Source: Clostridia bacterium (GTDB lineage: Bacteria; Bacillota; Clostridia; Oscillospirales; CAG-272). Taken from it: DNA of 64,000 bases. Where the stretch lies: positions 186,001-250,000 of the forward strand of contig JAFXHH010000003.1 in the NCBI GenBank assembly GCA_017536475.1, in the 5' to 3' direction. A program made the translations under genes and the position numbers. Of this stretch, positions 32,088-42,500 are shown piece by piece. Every line of letters begins with the position of its first letter. The stretch's first letter is position 1. The notes under the pieces are model-generated. The model had not been told where the DNA came from, did not search any database, and saw nothing but the letters and a program-made list of their open reading frames with translations.

Positions 32088-33542
32088 TTGCTAAACGATT
32101 TTTATCTGACTATCTCACCATCAGCCATTGTTATAATTGCAATATCCATAATGCTTTTTTCGGGATTTGCGCTGACGAGGATCACAAAGCTGCTTCGGCT
32201 TCCCAACGTTACTGCATATATAATCGCGGGAATTCTGATAGGTCCGTTCTGTTTCGATCTGGTTCCCGAGGCCGTGATTCAGGGGACGGATTTTATTTCC
32301 GATATTGCACTGGCATTCATCGCGTTCAGCGTAGGAGAGTTTTTCAAGGTCTCCTCCCTGCGAAAAAACGGACTCAAAACGCTGGTCATAACCGCCTGCG
32401 AGGCGCTTATTGCCGCATTTTTGGTCTTTATTTTGACATTCTTTATTTTGCGGCTCGATCCTGTTTTTTCTATCGTTCTTTCTGCTCTGGCGGCGGCGAC
32501 CGCGCCGACCTCAACGGCAACTACTATCCGTCAGACCAAGGCAAAGGGGGAGTTTGTAGATACTCTGCTTCAGGTTATAGCGCTCGACGACGTCCTCAGT
32601 CTTATAGCGTTCAGCATCGCATTGTCCGTTGCAGGTGCTCTTATGGGCGGATCGGGCGGCTCCGTATCCCCCACAGATATCATTATGCCCGTGCTTATCA
32701 ACGTCGGAGTAATGGCCCTCGGAGCATTTTTCGGATTCTTTTTGAAATGGCTCATGCCCGTGAAAAGATCGACGGACAACAGACTGATAATCTTGATCAG
32801 CATGCTCTTTTTGTTCTGCGGAATTTGTACCCTTCTCGATATCTCGCCTCTGCTTGGATGTATCGCGATGGGAATGGTATACATAAATATCACGGGGGAC
32901 GATAAGCTTTATAAGCAGCTCAACTATTTCAGCCCACCTGTTATGCTTCTTTTCTTTGTCCGATCGGGAGCAAATCTGCAAATTGAGTCTCTGTTTACCT
33001 CGTCGGGAAGCTCGGGCTCCGTTCCGATAATTTTGATATCGATCCTGTACTTTTTAGTCAGAATGGTTGGAAAATACGGCGGTGCATTCCTTGGCGGATT
33101 TATCACAAAGAGCCCCAAGGGCATACGTAACTATCTCGGACTTGCCCTTATTCCTCAGGCGGGAGTTGCTATCGGTCTTGCGGCAATGGCGGCGCGAACG
33201 CTTGGCGGTGAGACGGGAGAAAGTTTGCAGACGATCATTCTCGCTTCAAGTATTCTGTACGAGCTTATAGGTCCTGCGTGCGCCAAGCTTTCGCTCTATC
33301 TTTCGGACTCGTTCTCAAATAAGATCGAGGATCTTGCTCCCGTAGAGCCGCTTGACGAAAACGGCAAGCCGAAAAGCGAGGTCGAAATTCTTATCGAACG
33401 CATAAATAAGATACGCGCAGAGCTTCCCGACACCGAGAAGCAGGAGATGTCACCAGAGGAGCAGGCATTCACAGAAGCGGCTGATGAACAATTCGAAGCG
33501 TTGTCAGAGCTGCAAAAACGGCGATTCAGAAATCGCAGATAG
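32088..33542 (+). CDS. Cation:proton antiporter, CPA2 family
   Basis: This 484-residue protein has about twelve membrane helices in residues 1-410 and a charged cytoplasmic tail. LRLPNVTAYIIAGILIGP near residues 30-47 and VIALDDVLSLIAFSIALSV with its Asp-Asp pair match Na+/H+ or K+/H+ exchangers of the CPA2 type. The tail lacks TrkA-N or TrkA-C regulatory domains and is mostly helical. AAAGGAGG stands 7 bases before a TTG at 32088, which I take as the start; a GTG at 32052 lies upstream of that site and is less likely. The downstream mgtC-like gene follows after 13 bases. Confidence 0.88.
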   Translation: MLNDFYLTISPSAIVIIAISIMLFSGFALTRITKLLRLPNVTAYIIAGILIGPFCFDLVPEAVIQGTDFISDIALAFIAFSVGEFFKVSSLRKNGLKTLVITACEALIAAFLVFILTFFILRLDPVFSIVLSALAAATAPTSTATTIRQTKAKGEFVDTLLQVIALDDVLSLIAFSIALSVAGALMGGSGGSVSPTDIIMPVLINVGVMALGAFFGFFLKWLMPVKRSTDNRLIILISMLFLFCGICTLLDISPLLGCIAMGMVYINITGDDKLYKQLNYFSPPVMLLFFVRSGANLQIESLFTSSGSSGSVPIILISILYFLVRMVGKYGGAFLGGFITKSPKGIRNYLGLALIPQAGVAIGLAAMAARTLGGETGESLQTIILASSILYELIGPACAKLSLYLSDSFSNKIEDLAPVEPLDENGKPKSEVEILIERINKIRAELPDTEKQEMSPEEQAFTEAADEQFEALSELQKRRFRNRR

Positions 33543-33555
33543 AAAGGATTTAATT

Positions 33556-34296
33556 ATGAGTGTAAACGATATACTGAACACAGTCGATCCTATAAGCCGA
33601 TTGCTTGGTGAATGGTCAAGCAGACTTGATTTATGGTCGATACTTTTAAGAACCGCGATGTCAATACTCTTCTCCGCTATCATCGGTTGGGAGCGTTCAA
33701 CAAAGCGCCATGCGGCGGGACTGCGCACTTTTATGCTGATATCCTTGGCTTCTACTATGTCGATGCTGCTTGATATCTTCATTATGACGACCTTTAGCGT
33801 ATCCTTCCCGATGATATCCGCCGCAGTGGTCGTCGGAATTGCGATAATCAGCTCAAATTCCATTCTTTTCAGCTCGAAGAATCAGATAAAGGGACTGACT
33901 ACCGCGGCGGCACTCTGGGCGGTAGGATTTATCGGTCTGCTTATCGGCGCGGGTTTCTATACGGTTTCCGTTATCGGATTTGTGACTATGATGCTCTGCC
34001 TTTCAACCTTCCCTCATCTTGAAAGACGGTTTAAGAACAAATCCAATCATTTTGAGGTGCATCTCGAGCTTAAAAACAAAGAAAATCTGCAAAGCTTCGT
34101 TGCAACTATACGCAAGCTTGGTATGAAAATAGACGATATCGAGGTCAACCCTGCTTACATAACCTCAGGCTTGAGCGTTTATACCGTAGCGCTGACTATC
34201 CAGAGCCAAGAGCTTAAGAAATATAAGACTCACAGCGAAATAATAGAGGCTCTGCGCTCCATCGACTACGTCTATCACATCGAGGAGATCACCTGA
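33556..34296 (+). CDS. MgtC/SapB family membrane protein
   Basis: The 246-residue protein has four to five helices, with SAIIGWERSTKRHAAGLRTFMLISLASTM as the conserved MgtC loop, followed by a soluble C-terminal domain of ACT type (about residues 165-240). MgtC proteins help cells cope with low magnesium or acid and can affect the F-type ATPase. Pairing with a cation/proton antiporter 13 bases upstream suggests an ion-homeostasis unit. GAAAGGATT precedes the ATG at 33556; the open frame upstream overlaps the antiporter. Confidence 0.87.
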   Translation: MSVNDILNTVDPISRLLGEWSSRLDLWSILLRTAMSILFSAIIGWERSTKRHAAGLRTFMLISLASTMSMLLDIFIMTTFSVSFPMISAAVVVGIAIISSNSILFSSKNQIKGLTTAAALWAVGFIGLLIGAGFYTVSVIGFVTMMLCLSTFPHLERRFKNKSNHFEVHLELKNKENLQSFVATIRKLGMKIDDIEVNPAYITSGLSVYTVALTIQSQELKKYKTHSEIIEALRSIDYVYHIEEIT

Positions 34297-34334
34297 CCTC
34301 CAATAAATAAAAACTTGAACGATTAGGAGCTTCT

Positions 34335-35675
34335 ATGGATACTTTTATACTGATAATTTGCATTTTCTCGCTCTGCGTATCGGTTGGCTGTCTTGTTGCC
34401 GTTATCGCCGTATATGAGAAAACGAAAAAGCTTTCGGACAGCGGCAAGACCGAGCGACAGCTTGGCGAACTCAAGGAAAGTATATATAACGAATTCTCGC
34501 GTAACCGCACCGAGCAAAATGCGGTCGCTCGTGCACAGCGCGACGAGGTCTCAAGGCAGATGTCGGATATTAATAAGCAGCTCAAGGAGCTGACCGAAAC
34601 AAACCGAGAGCAGCTTCTTCGCATATATCGCGAAATGTCGGCGGGAATAAACACCGTTCGTGAAAAGAATGCCGAGATGACCGAAAAGCAAAACCAGCGC
34701 ATCGAGGATTCTTTGACGAAGATCCGCGAAAGCAACGAAAAGAAGCTCGACGAAATGAGAGCTGTCGTCGACGAAAAGCTTACGAACACTCTTACGCAGC
34801 GCCTTGACAGCTCATTCAAGACGGTTTCGAGTCAGCTTGAAAATCTTTACAAGGCTCTTGGCGAGATGAAGGAGATGTCGGGTGGAATCACCGAGCACGT
34901 CACTTCCCTCAATCGCGTATTGTCGAACGTCAAAGCAAGAGGAACCTGGGCAGAGGTCCAGCTCAAAAACATTCTCGACCAGACTATCCCGAATATGTAC
35001 GTTGAAAATTACGCTCCCACGGCAAGCTCAAAGGAAAGAGTTGAATTTGCAATAAAGATCCCGTCGGGCGAGAATTATTCCGAGATAACATATCTCCCTC
35101 TCGATTCCAAATTTCCGATGGAAGATTACGTCCGTCTTTGCGAGGCGGCAGACCGCGCAGACCCCGAGGCAACGCGCGCGGCAAGAAAGGCTCTCGAGGA
35201 GCGCGTGATTCAGGAGGCGCGAGCTATCCGCAAATACATAAGCGTTCCCAAGACCACTCCGTTTGCTATAATGTATCTTGCAAGCGAAGGCCTGTATGCC
35301 GAGATAGCATCCTCCCCGAACGCCATTCCCGAAAGACTGCAGACCGAGTTCAATATTATGATTGCGGGTCCTTCAACTATCACCGCACTGCTTAATTCGC
35401 TTGCTATGGGCTTCAGATTTGCCGCTATCAACGAAAAGGCAAACGAGGTAAGAAAGATACTCGCGGCGGTCAAATCGCAATATGATAACTTCTCTGCCGT
35501 TCTGGCAAAGGCAAAGAAAAAGATCGACGAGGCGGGCAAGACGCTCGACGACGCACAGCACAGAAATAATATCATTCAGAAGAAGCTTAAGGCGATCGAG
35601 GAGATCGATACGTCCGAGGGTGAGGAGATACTTGGTATCGATCAGATATCCGTGTCGAATTTTGATGAAGAATAA
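34335..35675 (+). CDS. rmuC: DNA recombination protein RmuC
   Basis: The 446-residue protein has an N-terminal membrane anchor (about residues 2-25), a long coiled coil to about residue 185, and the RmuC nuclease-like domain with VKARGTWAEVQLKNILDQTIP, SGENYSEITYLPLDSKFPMEDYVRL and GPSTITALLNSLAMGFR. RmuC limits inversions at short repeats. It follows the mgtC-like gene after 38 bases and likely shares its transcript, ending in a hairpin terminator. Confidence 0.93.
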   Translation: MDTFILIICIFSLCVSVGCLVAVIAVYEKTKKLSDSGKTERQLGELKESIYNEFSRNRTEQNAVARAQRDEVSRQMSDINKQLKELTETNREQLLRIYREMSAGINTVREKNAEMTEKQNQRIEDSLTKIRESNEKKLDEMRAVVDEKLTNTLTQRLDSSFKTVSSQLENLYKALGEMKEMSGGITEHVTSLNRVLSNVKARGTWAEVQLKNILDQTIPNMYVENYAPTASSKERVEFAIKIPSGENYSEITYLPLDSKFPMEDYVRLCEAADRADPEATRAARKALEERVIQEARAIRKYISVPKTTPFAIMYLASEGLYAEIASSPNAIPERLQTEFNIMIAGPSTITALLNSLAMGFRFAAINEKANEVRKILAAVKSQYDNFSAVLAKAKKKIDEAGKTLDDAQHRNNIIQKKLKAIEEIDTSEGEEILGIDQISVSNFDEE

Positions 35676-35679
35676 TTGT

Positions 35680-35704
35680 AAACGGGCTGAATTTCAGCCC
35701 GTTT
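35680..35704 (+). terminator. Terminator of rmuC
   Basis: AAACGGGCTGA (35680-35690) pairs with TCAGCCCGTTT (35694-35704), with a weak T tail. Confidence 0.78.
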
Positions 35705-35708
35705 CTTA

Positions 35709-35737
35709 TTGACAAATATGCCAAAATACATTATAAT
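35709..35737 (+). promoter_or_regulatory. Promoter of the rRNA methyltransferase pair
   Basis: TTGACA (35709-35714), 17 bases, TATAAT (35732-35737), 39 bases before the ATG. Confidence 0.88.
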
Positions 35738-35775
35738 ATAAAATGAATTATTATGTATCTCAGAAAGGTTGAATT

Positions 35776-37011
35776 ATGCTTCTTGCTGCTACCTGCCTTT
35801 TCGGTCTTGAGAGACAGTTGGGTGAAGAAATAGATGCGCTCGGACTAAAAAGAGTCGAGACTATCGACGGACGAGTGCTTTTTGAGGGCGAGGAAAAGGA
35901 TATCCCTCGCGTAAACATAAATCTTCGGTGCGCCGAGCGTGTGTTTATTGTTCTCGGTCGCTTTCACGCCGAGAGCTTTACCGAGCTTTTTGACGGTACG
36001 AATGAGATTCGTTGGGAGGATTGGATCGGCAGGCTTGATCAGTTCCCCGTTTCGGGTCACTCGATAAAGAGTAAGCTGACCTCTATTCCCGACTGTCAGA
36101 GTATAGTCAAAAAGGCTATCGTGGACAGGCTTTCGGGCGCTTACGGAATTGCTTGGTTTGATGAGACCGCGGTAAAATATAAGATCGAATTTTTCATTCT
36201 TAAGGACGAGGCTATGCTTATGATAGATACCTCGGGAGTTGCGCTTCACAAGCGCGGATACCGTCCCGATGCGGGTGTTGCTCCTCTGCGTGAGACCTTG
36301 GCGGCAGCTATTGCACTGACCTCCCGTCCAAGCGAGGATATTCTCTTTTGGGATCCCTTCTGCGGTTCGGGAACGATAGCAATAGAGGCGGCTATGATCG
36401 CGCGCAAGATCGCCCCGGGACTCAAGAGAAGCTTCGCGTCCGAGGATTTTCCGCGAATCAGCGCTGATATGTGGAGGGCTGCCCGTGAGGAAGCGGCATC
36501 CTTTGAGATCAAGGACTCAAAGTTTGAGGCATGGGCATCCGATATCGACGAGGATATTCTCGACGTAGCTTATGAGAACGCTTTGCGTGCAGGAGTTGAG
36601 GAAAACATCAACCTTTTCCATTGTGACGCTCGAAAGATCGAAAAGCCCGCCGACCGCAGAGGTACTATAGTCTGCAATCCACCGTATGGAGAGCGTATGG
36701 GTGATATGAAGGAGATCGAGTGGCTCTACAAGGACCTCGGAAGACACTTCAAGACCTTTGAGCCTTGGCACATCTACGTTATCACATCCTGCGACTATTT
36801 TGAAAGGCTTTACGGCAGATCTGCCGATAAGACGAGAAAGCTTTATAACGGTATGCTTCCCTGCACGCTCTACCAATTCTTCAAGCCTGCGGAATTCAGA
36901 AAAGACAAACCGCAGCAACACAGAGTCTTTGATAAAAAGAACTTCGAGAAGAAAAGCAGCTACGGCAAAAACGACAGATCATATAACGGAAATTACAAAA
37001 AGAAAGGTTAA
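35776..37011 (+). CDS. THUMP-domain rRNA guanine-N2 methyltransferase (RlmL/YpsC type)
   Basis: The 411-residue protein has an N-terminal ferredoxin-like and THUMP part (about residues 1-155) that binds RNA. A Rossmann methyltransferase follows with WDPFCGSGTIAIEAAMIA (motif I), a DIDEDILDVA acidic loop and the IVCNPPYGERMG catalytic motif (NPPY). It corresponds to the N-terminal half of E. coli RlmKL, and acts on 23S rRNA by analogy. The last 40 residues are Lys/Gln/Asn-rich and disordered. It is followed by ksgA after 3 bases, so they form one operon. Confidence 0.9.
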   Translation: MLLAATCLFGLERQLGEEIDALGLKRVETIDGRVLFEGEEKDIPRVNINLRCAERVFIVLGRFHAESFTELFDGTNEIRWEDWIGRLDQFPVSGHSIKSKLTSIPDCQSIVKKAIVDRLSGAYGIAWFDETAVKYKIEFFILKDEAMLMIDTSGVALHKRGYRPDAGVAPLRETLAAAIALTSRPSEDILFWDPFCGSGTIAIEAAMIARKIAPGLKRSFASEDFPRISADMWRAAREEAASFEIKDSKFEAWASDIDEDILDVAYENALRAGVEENINLFHCDARKIEKPADRRGTIVCNPPYGERMGDMKEIEWLYKDLGRHFKTFEPWHIYVITSCDYFERLYGRSADKTRKLYNGMLPCTLYQFFKPAEFRKDKPQQHRVFDKKNFEKKSSYGKNDRSYNGNYKKKG

Positions 37012-37014
37012 ACA

Positions 37015-37884
37015 ATGCTAAATCTTTGTGATCCCAGAACTATAAAACAGGTCATGGATATGTTCGGTCTGAATTTCAAAAAGGAATTCGGTCAGAACTT
37101 CCTTACAGATAATATGACCGTTGAGGACATAGCCGACGCGTGTAACGACGACAAGGACATCACCGTTGTCGAGATCGGACCCGGTATCGGTTGTATGACT
37201 CGCGAGCTTTGTGAAAGATACTCAAGAGTCGTCGCATACGAGATCGACTCGGGACTGATTCCCGTGCTCAAATACACCCTTGACGGCTACAAGAACGTAA
37301 TCGTTATCAACGAGGATATTATGAAGGCAGACCTTGCAAGCGCTCTAGCCCCTTATTTTGAGATGGGCAAGGTTGCTGTTTGTGCAAATCTTCCTTATTA
37401 CATAACCACCCCGATACTCATGAAGCTTATCGAAAGCAATCTGCCCTTCGATAGCATTACCGTAATGGTGCAGACCGAGGTAGCCGAGCGACTTGCGGCG
37501 GGCGCGGGCAAAAAGAACTGCGGTGCTATAACCGCGGCTATCGACTACTACGGAGACGCGAAGATGCTCTTTACCGTCAGCGCCGACCGATTCATGCCGC
37601 CCCCCAAGGTAACATCAAGCGTGGTTCGCATTGATCTTTGGAAGGACAAGCCGATAAAGCCTATCGACGAGGCGCTTTTCTTCAGGACTATCAAGGCTGC
37701 GTTCGAGCAAAGACGAAAGACTCTCCCCAACTCTCTTATGACGGGATTCCCTGAGATAAGCAAGGAAAGATTGACAGAAATGATCGTCGAGTGCGGTCAT
37801 AAGCCTGATATTCGCGGCGAAAAGCTTACGGTTGCGGATTTCTGCGCTCTGTCCGATCTTATCTATAACGAACTGAACAAGTAA
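37015..37884 (+). CDS. rsmA: 16S rRNA dimethyladenosine transferase
   Basis: The 289-residue KsgA/RsmA enzyme shows FGQNFLTD at the start, EIGPGIGCMT as S-adenosylmethionine motif I, NEDIMK as the acidic loop and ANLPYYITTPIL (NLPY, motif IV). It dimethylates two adjacent adenines near the 3' end of 16S rRNA and acts as a checkpoint in 30S assembly. It lies 3 bases downstream of the THUMP methyltransferase, grouping two rRNA base methylators. Confidence 0.96.
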   Translation: MLNLCDPRTIKQVMDMFGLNFKKEFGQNFLTDNMTVEDIADACNDDKDITVVEIGPGIGCMTRELCERYSRVVAYEIDSGLIPVLKYTLDGYKNVIVINEDIMKADLASALAPYFEMGKVAVCANLPYYITTPILMKLIESNLPFDSITVMVQTEVAERLAAGAGKKNCGAITAAIDYYGDAKMLFTVSADRFMPPPKVTSSVVRIDLWKDKPIKPIDEALFFRTIKAAFEQRRKTLPNSLMTGFPEISKERLTEMIVECGHKPDIRGEKLTVADFCALSDLIYNELNK

Positions 37885-37905
37885 TCAACAAGCTTTGATA
37901 ATGAT

Positions 37906-39540
37906 ATGAAATTTTTACGATTATTTTTTGCTGTTAGTCTTGCGGTGATTCTCTTGTGCTTGATCTCCTCTTGCGATAAAGAGTGCAAGCACGAAAATAT
38001 GCAGGTCACCACGACCGACCCGACCTGTACCGAAAGCGGCAAGACTGTGCACGCCTGCCCGGATTGCACCTATTATTACGTTTCTGAAATAACAAACCCT
38101 GTCGGACACTCATATACGGTAAATACGGTCAAGCCCGACTGTGAAAATCAAGGATACACCGAATACACCTGTTCATGCGGCTTTTCATACGTAGCGGATA
38201 TCACCGACGCTCTCGGACACGATCTCGTATTGTCGCAAAAGGTAGAGGCTGATTGCGACAGTCAGGGATACAGCCGCTACGAGTGCTCCCGTTGTGAGCT
38301 TACACACGATACCGATTACGTAGCGGCTCTCGGGCACTCTTTTTCTACCGAGGTTATTGCCCCGACCTGCACCACAGAAGGTTACACCGCACATTCGTGC
38401 AAAAACTGCGAGTACAGCTACAACTCCGATAGCGTTGCTCCTCTTGAGCATTCATTTTCAACCGAGATCATCTTACCCACCTGCATCGCAGAGGGTTACA
38501 CAGTGTATTCATGCAAAAATTGCGAATATGCTTACTCGTCTGATTACGTTTCACCAACGGGACATGAATACGTTGTTTCATCATCTGCCCAACCTACCTG
38601 CACCGAAGAGGGCTATACCACTTACACCTGCGCGTGCGAAGATTCTTATACCATCATTACCTCTCCACTCGGCCACGATTTCACTCTGACGACTGTTTCA
38701 CCGACAGTTGCGGAAATGGGATATACAGAGTACTACTGTAAGAGCTGCGAATACTCCTATATTGGCAACTACGTCTTTTACAGCGATATTCTCGACAACG
38801 CATATTCGGGAAACGATACCGTAGTCGCTAAAGGCATTGATATATCCAAATGGAATCATACCGTCAATTCCGACGGAAGCTGTGCGCCAATAGATTGGAC
38901 GGCGCTCAAAAACGCAGGTTGTGACTACGTTATTCTGAAGATAGGCAGCTCCAACAGCGGTCTTGAGCCCACCTTTGAAATGGACTACGAGGGTGCAAAA
39001 GCAGCAGGACTTGACGTCGGTGTATATTTCTTTACTTACTCTACCAACGTAACGGAAATAAAAGATGATGCCCAAATGCTTATAGATTGGCTTGACGGCA
39101 AGCAATTTGAATATCCTATCTATCTCGACCTTGAAGATGATCCAAACAACGAATATTATCCAAGTGATATCGCCGCACCGATACTCACCGAAATGTGTCT
39201 TACCTTCTTTTCTGAATTGCAAAAGGAGGGCTATTACACGGGACTCTACGTTAACAACGAATTTTTATTCAACATACTCCAGACCGATAATATGATAGAG
39301 CTTTTCGAGATCTGGTATGCGCGTTACCCGAGCGCTGCCCCGTACGAGTGGAACTCCGAGGATAACGAAACATTCGTCTGGAATACAGAAAAATACGGAG
39401 AGACTCTTGGAATGTGGCAATATTGCTACACGGGCATATTCGACTCGATATCGGGATCTCTCGACTTCAATTATGCATATAAGGATTACCCCACCATTAT
39501 CAAATATTACGGCTTTAACGGTTTTTCCGATGAAAGCTGA
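37906..39540 (+). CDS. Surface lipoprotein with Cys-pair repeats and GH25 muramidase domain
   Basis: The 544-residue protein has a lipobox LISSC (Cys at about residue 23). Residues 26-290 are seven repeats of about 38 residues of the type PTCTEEGYTxYTCxxCxYSY and ending xLGHxF. From about 305 to the end comes a GH25 domain: AKGIDISKWN, DYVILKIGSS, GVYFFTYS and YPIYLDLEDD, with the acidic catalytic residues. GH25 enzymes cut between N-acetylmuramate and N-acetylglucosamine. The repeats are common surface modules in Clostridia. No clear ribosome site precedes the ATG, 21 bases after rsmA. Confidence 0.88.
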   Translation: MKFLRLFFAVSLAVILLCLISSCDKECKHENMQVTTTDPTCTESGKTVHACPDCTYYYVSEITNPVGHSYTVNTVKPDCENQGYTEYTCSCGFSYVADITDALGHDLVLSQKVEADCDSQGYSRYECSRCELTHDTDYVAALGHSFSTEVIAPTCTTEGYTAHSCKNCEYSYNSDSVAPLEHSFSTEIILPTCIAEGYTVYSCKNCEYAYSSDYVSPTGHEYVVSSSAQPTCTEEGYTTYTCACEDSYTIITSPLGHDFTLTTVSPTVAEMGYTEYYCKSCEYSYIGNYVFYSDILDNAYSGNDTVVAKGIDISKWNHTVNSDGSCAPIDWTALKNAGCDYVILKIGSSNSGLEPTFEMDYEGAKAAGLDVGVYFFTYSTNVTEIKDDAQMLIDWLDGKQFEYPIYLDLEDDPNNEYYPSDIAAPILTEMCLTFFSELQKEGYYTGLYVNNEFLFNILQTDNMIELFEIWYARYPSAAPYEWNSEDNETFVWNTEKYGETLGMWQYCYTGIFDSISGSLDFNYAYKDYPTIIKYYGFNGFSDES

Positions 39541-39566
39541 TAGTATAACGTGAAAGGATAACAATT

Positions 39567-42500
39567 ATGAAAAGATCAGTCGTTACCATTCTGTCGCTGA
39601 TGCTTGCAAGTGCTATGCTTGTTGGTATTTTTGCCTCTTGCACTATTGGAGGCAAGGGCGACGAAGAAACCACCGCATCGAAAGGCGAAACCTCGGGTGA
39701 AACCACCGCAGAGAGCACGACCAAGGGCTCGGAGGATACAACCGAAGAAACTACGGGCGAAAAAGAAACCGAAGTAGCTCTTGAGGGCGACTATGCCGAT
39801 TCGATCAGTCACGCAAATAAGCTTGCGAACGGCGTTCAGACCTACTACAACGCGCTTCGCACGCAGTACACGGTCGAGAACCTCAATATGACCCTCACCT
39901 TCCCCTTGGCAGGCGACTCCAAGACTCTGACCGCACTTACCAACAAAAACGGTGGTGTCTATGTTCAGAACACAATGGATGCCTTCATCGAAATGGAAGA
40001 TGGAAATGTCTATTATTCTTCGGACTCGTCGGTTCCCGCGAGAGCGAACGTATACAGACTCGGTTATTACTACTATGATGTGCATTTCCTCGATCAAAAC
40101 TTCATAGGTGAATACGAATTCTCGGTAAGCGATGATGTGGATATGAAGCTGCTTAGAGACCGTCACAGCAGCAGCGTCAGTAGCTCCAAACTTAGAAAAG
40201 AGTCAGACGGATATTACATTGAAATGAAGATCGCGGATTCAACCGACCCCTATATTCACACGGGAACGGAAGCGTTTAAGTATTCAACGGATACATACAA
40301 TGCAATATCCCTGTCTATAAAATCCGAAAGCGCATCTTCCGCAAAGCTTTATTTTGTCGCGGGAAGCTATACTGATTTTAACGATTCTCAGAACATAGGC
40401 TTTTCTATTGAAAACGACGGAGAATACCACGAGTATACCATCTTCCTTGACGGCGGAGTTGATTATACGGGAGATTTCACGGCTTTCCGTCTTGACATTG
40501 ACGGCTCTGCAAACGAAACAATCTGCGTCAAGGACATCAAGGTATTGAGCGCTAAGACGGATGCTCCCGATATCGTTCTTGACAGGACCTTCCACACCTA
40601 TTCCGATAAGCTTCATCAGGCACTCCATTTCGTTGCAAAGAAGAATACTACGGGTATAGCCTCGGTAGGTCTTATCACCGAGGTAGCGGCTGATACCGTT
40701 GATAAGCTCGTAGTCAAAGACGCAAAAGGACTTCACGATACCCTTGATGGTGTTGATTGGGAAACTGCTGAATATATCGGCTTTGATATCAAGAACGTTG
40801 GTATTTTCGGATACGTGCTTCCCGTCCATGAAAATTCGGGCAAGCTCACAGTAGAGCTTAAGGATGACAAATACGTTATCAAGCAGACCTCCTCTCTCGC
40901 AGATCAAAACGGCACTATCAACGCTCCCAACAAGAGCACCGAGAACGACTACTTTATGGGTCAGAGGATCTATACCGACGATTCTCACGATTTTACTGCA
41001 TTTTTGCAGGAAGCCGAGTGGGAAAGACATCCTATAACCACCGTTACAAGTGACGGATACGTAAAATATGACGCTCTCCGCGGCGATTACGTATTTAACA
41101 TCGGCGGCACGGATTTCAATCCTCCCTTCTTCACACAGTGGAACTATCATTACAGCGTCAGCGCCTCCCTCGCGAGCGAGGTGGACAGACCTATCTATAT
41201 TCGTACCAAAACCTCCTCAGGATGCCTTGAAAATGCGGCGCTTCTCAGCGATAAGGATATGGTTCTTCCCGTTCTTGTCGAGGTTTCAAAGAACTTCGTT
41301 GGCGAGCATGAAGAGCCCATCTTCGACGCAGGTGACGCGCAGTACGGAGAGACCATCTTCCCGATGGTCGTTACAGCAGATAAGTCACTTGAGTTCACGG
41401 TCCTCAACTTCTATCAGAACTGGGGTAACTTCCCTCTCAAACAGCTCTCGTCCATTCAGTATTTCTGGCCCTACTATCACCTTTCCGTAGGTACTACCGA
41501 AACAAGCTGTATCTCTCCCTGGTACGGTGCAAGAGACCTCTGGACTCTTCCCGACTTCCGTTCGATCTCTATGCCCTATTGGTTTGAGCTCGAGGGCGAA
41601 GCTTATAGCAATCAGCCTCAGCACACTCACGGCGGATATCAGTACTTCCTTCAGTACACCGATTCTGACGGCAACTATTACGCAAGTGAAAACATAAAGA
41701 ACACCATCGGCTCCTCGGGTCCCGTTTATTCCGAGGTCGGAATGGACTACATCTCCGACGACGGTCGCATCAAGGTCAGCTACACTCACCTTGAGCTGCC
41801 CCAGACCGACGAGCTCCGCGCTTACTACGTGATCAATTACGAGATCCTCGAGGACATCACCATCTCTGATTTCAGTAAGGACTTCTCCTTCTACTCCTTT
41901 GAAGGCTATGCAGGCTACTATCGTAAGATGGGATACCTTGATGCTAACAATCAGATAGTGCATAAGGATACCAACGGAACAGCTACCCCTGAAAAGATAG
42001 TTCTCGGTAATAATTGCCCCTACGTTGCGCTCTACGACCTCAATGCTGCGGGCACGAGCATGGAAAAGAACAACGTAAACCTCGGCTTCGTTATTTACGA
42101 TTCTAATTTCGTTATCGGTGGCGAGAAATACAACGGTAACTTCGTGCTTACGGGTAGCAACTATCTCTATAGCCTCTCGCTTGACCTTGGAGAGACCACT
42201 CTTAAGGCTGGCGACACAATGTCAATCGCTATGATCATCTCGCCTTGGGGCTGGTACAACTCAACCGACGACTCCAATATGCAGAAGATCCGCGAGAACA
42301 CCTGCCTTGATCCTCTCTCAGTTACTGCAAACGACGGCGAAAGGCTCGACAGCACCTACCTGCCCCGCGTTCTGTCCACTAACGGCACAAGCGCAGAATT
42401 TACCGTTTCGGGCGGAACAAACAATCAAGCAGTACGCGTTTACGGCTTCAACAAGCTGACCGTTCCGAAGATCTACGAGCTTGTGGACGGTGAATGGCAG

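Noticed and set aside
32003..32905. 300-codon frame in another phase of the antiporter gene
   Set aside because: The antiporter frame gives continuous membrane helices; this one is Arg/Tyr/Cys-rich without family features.
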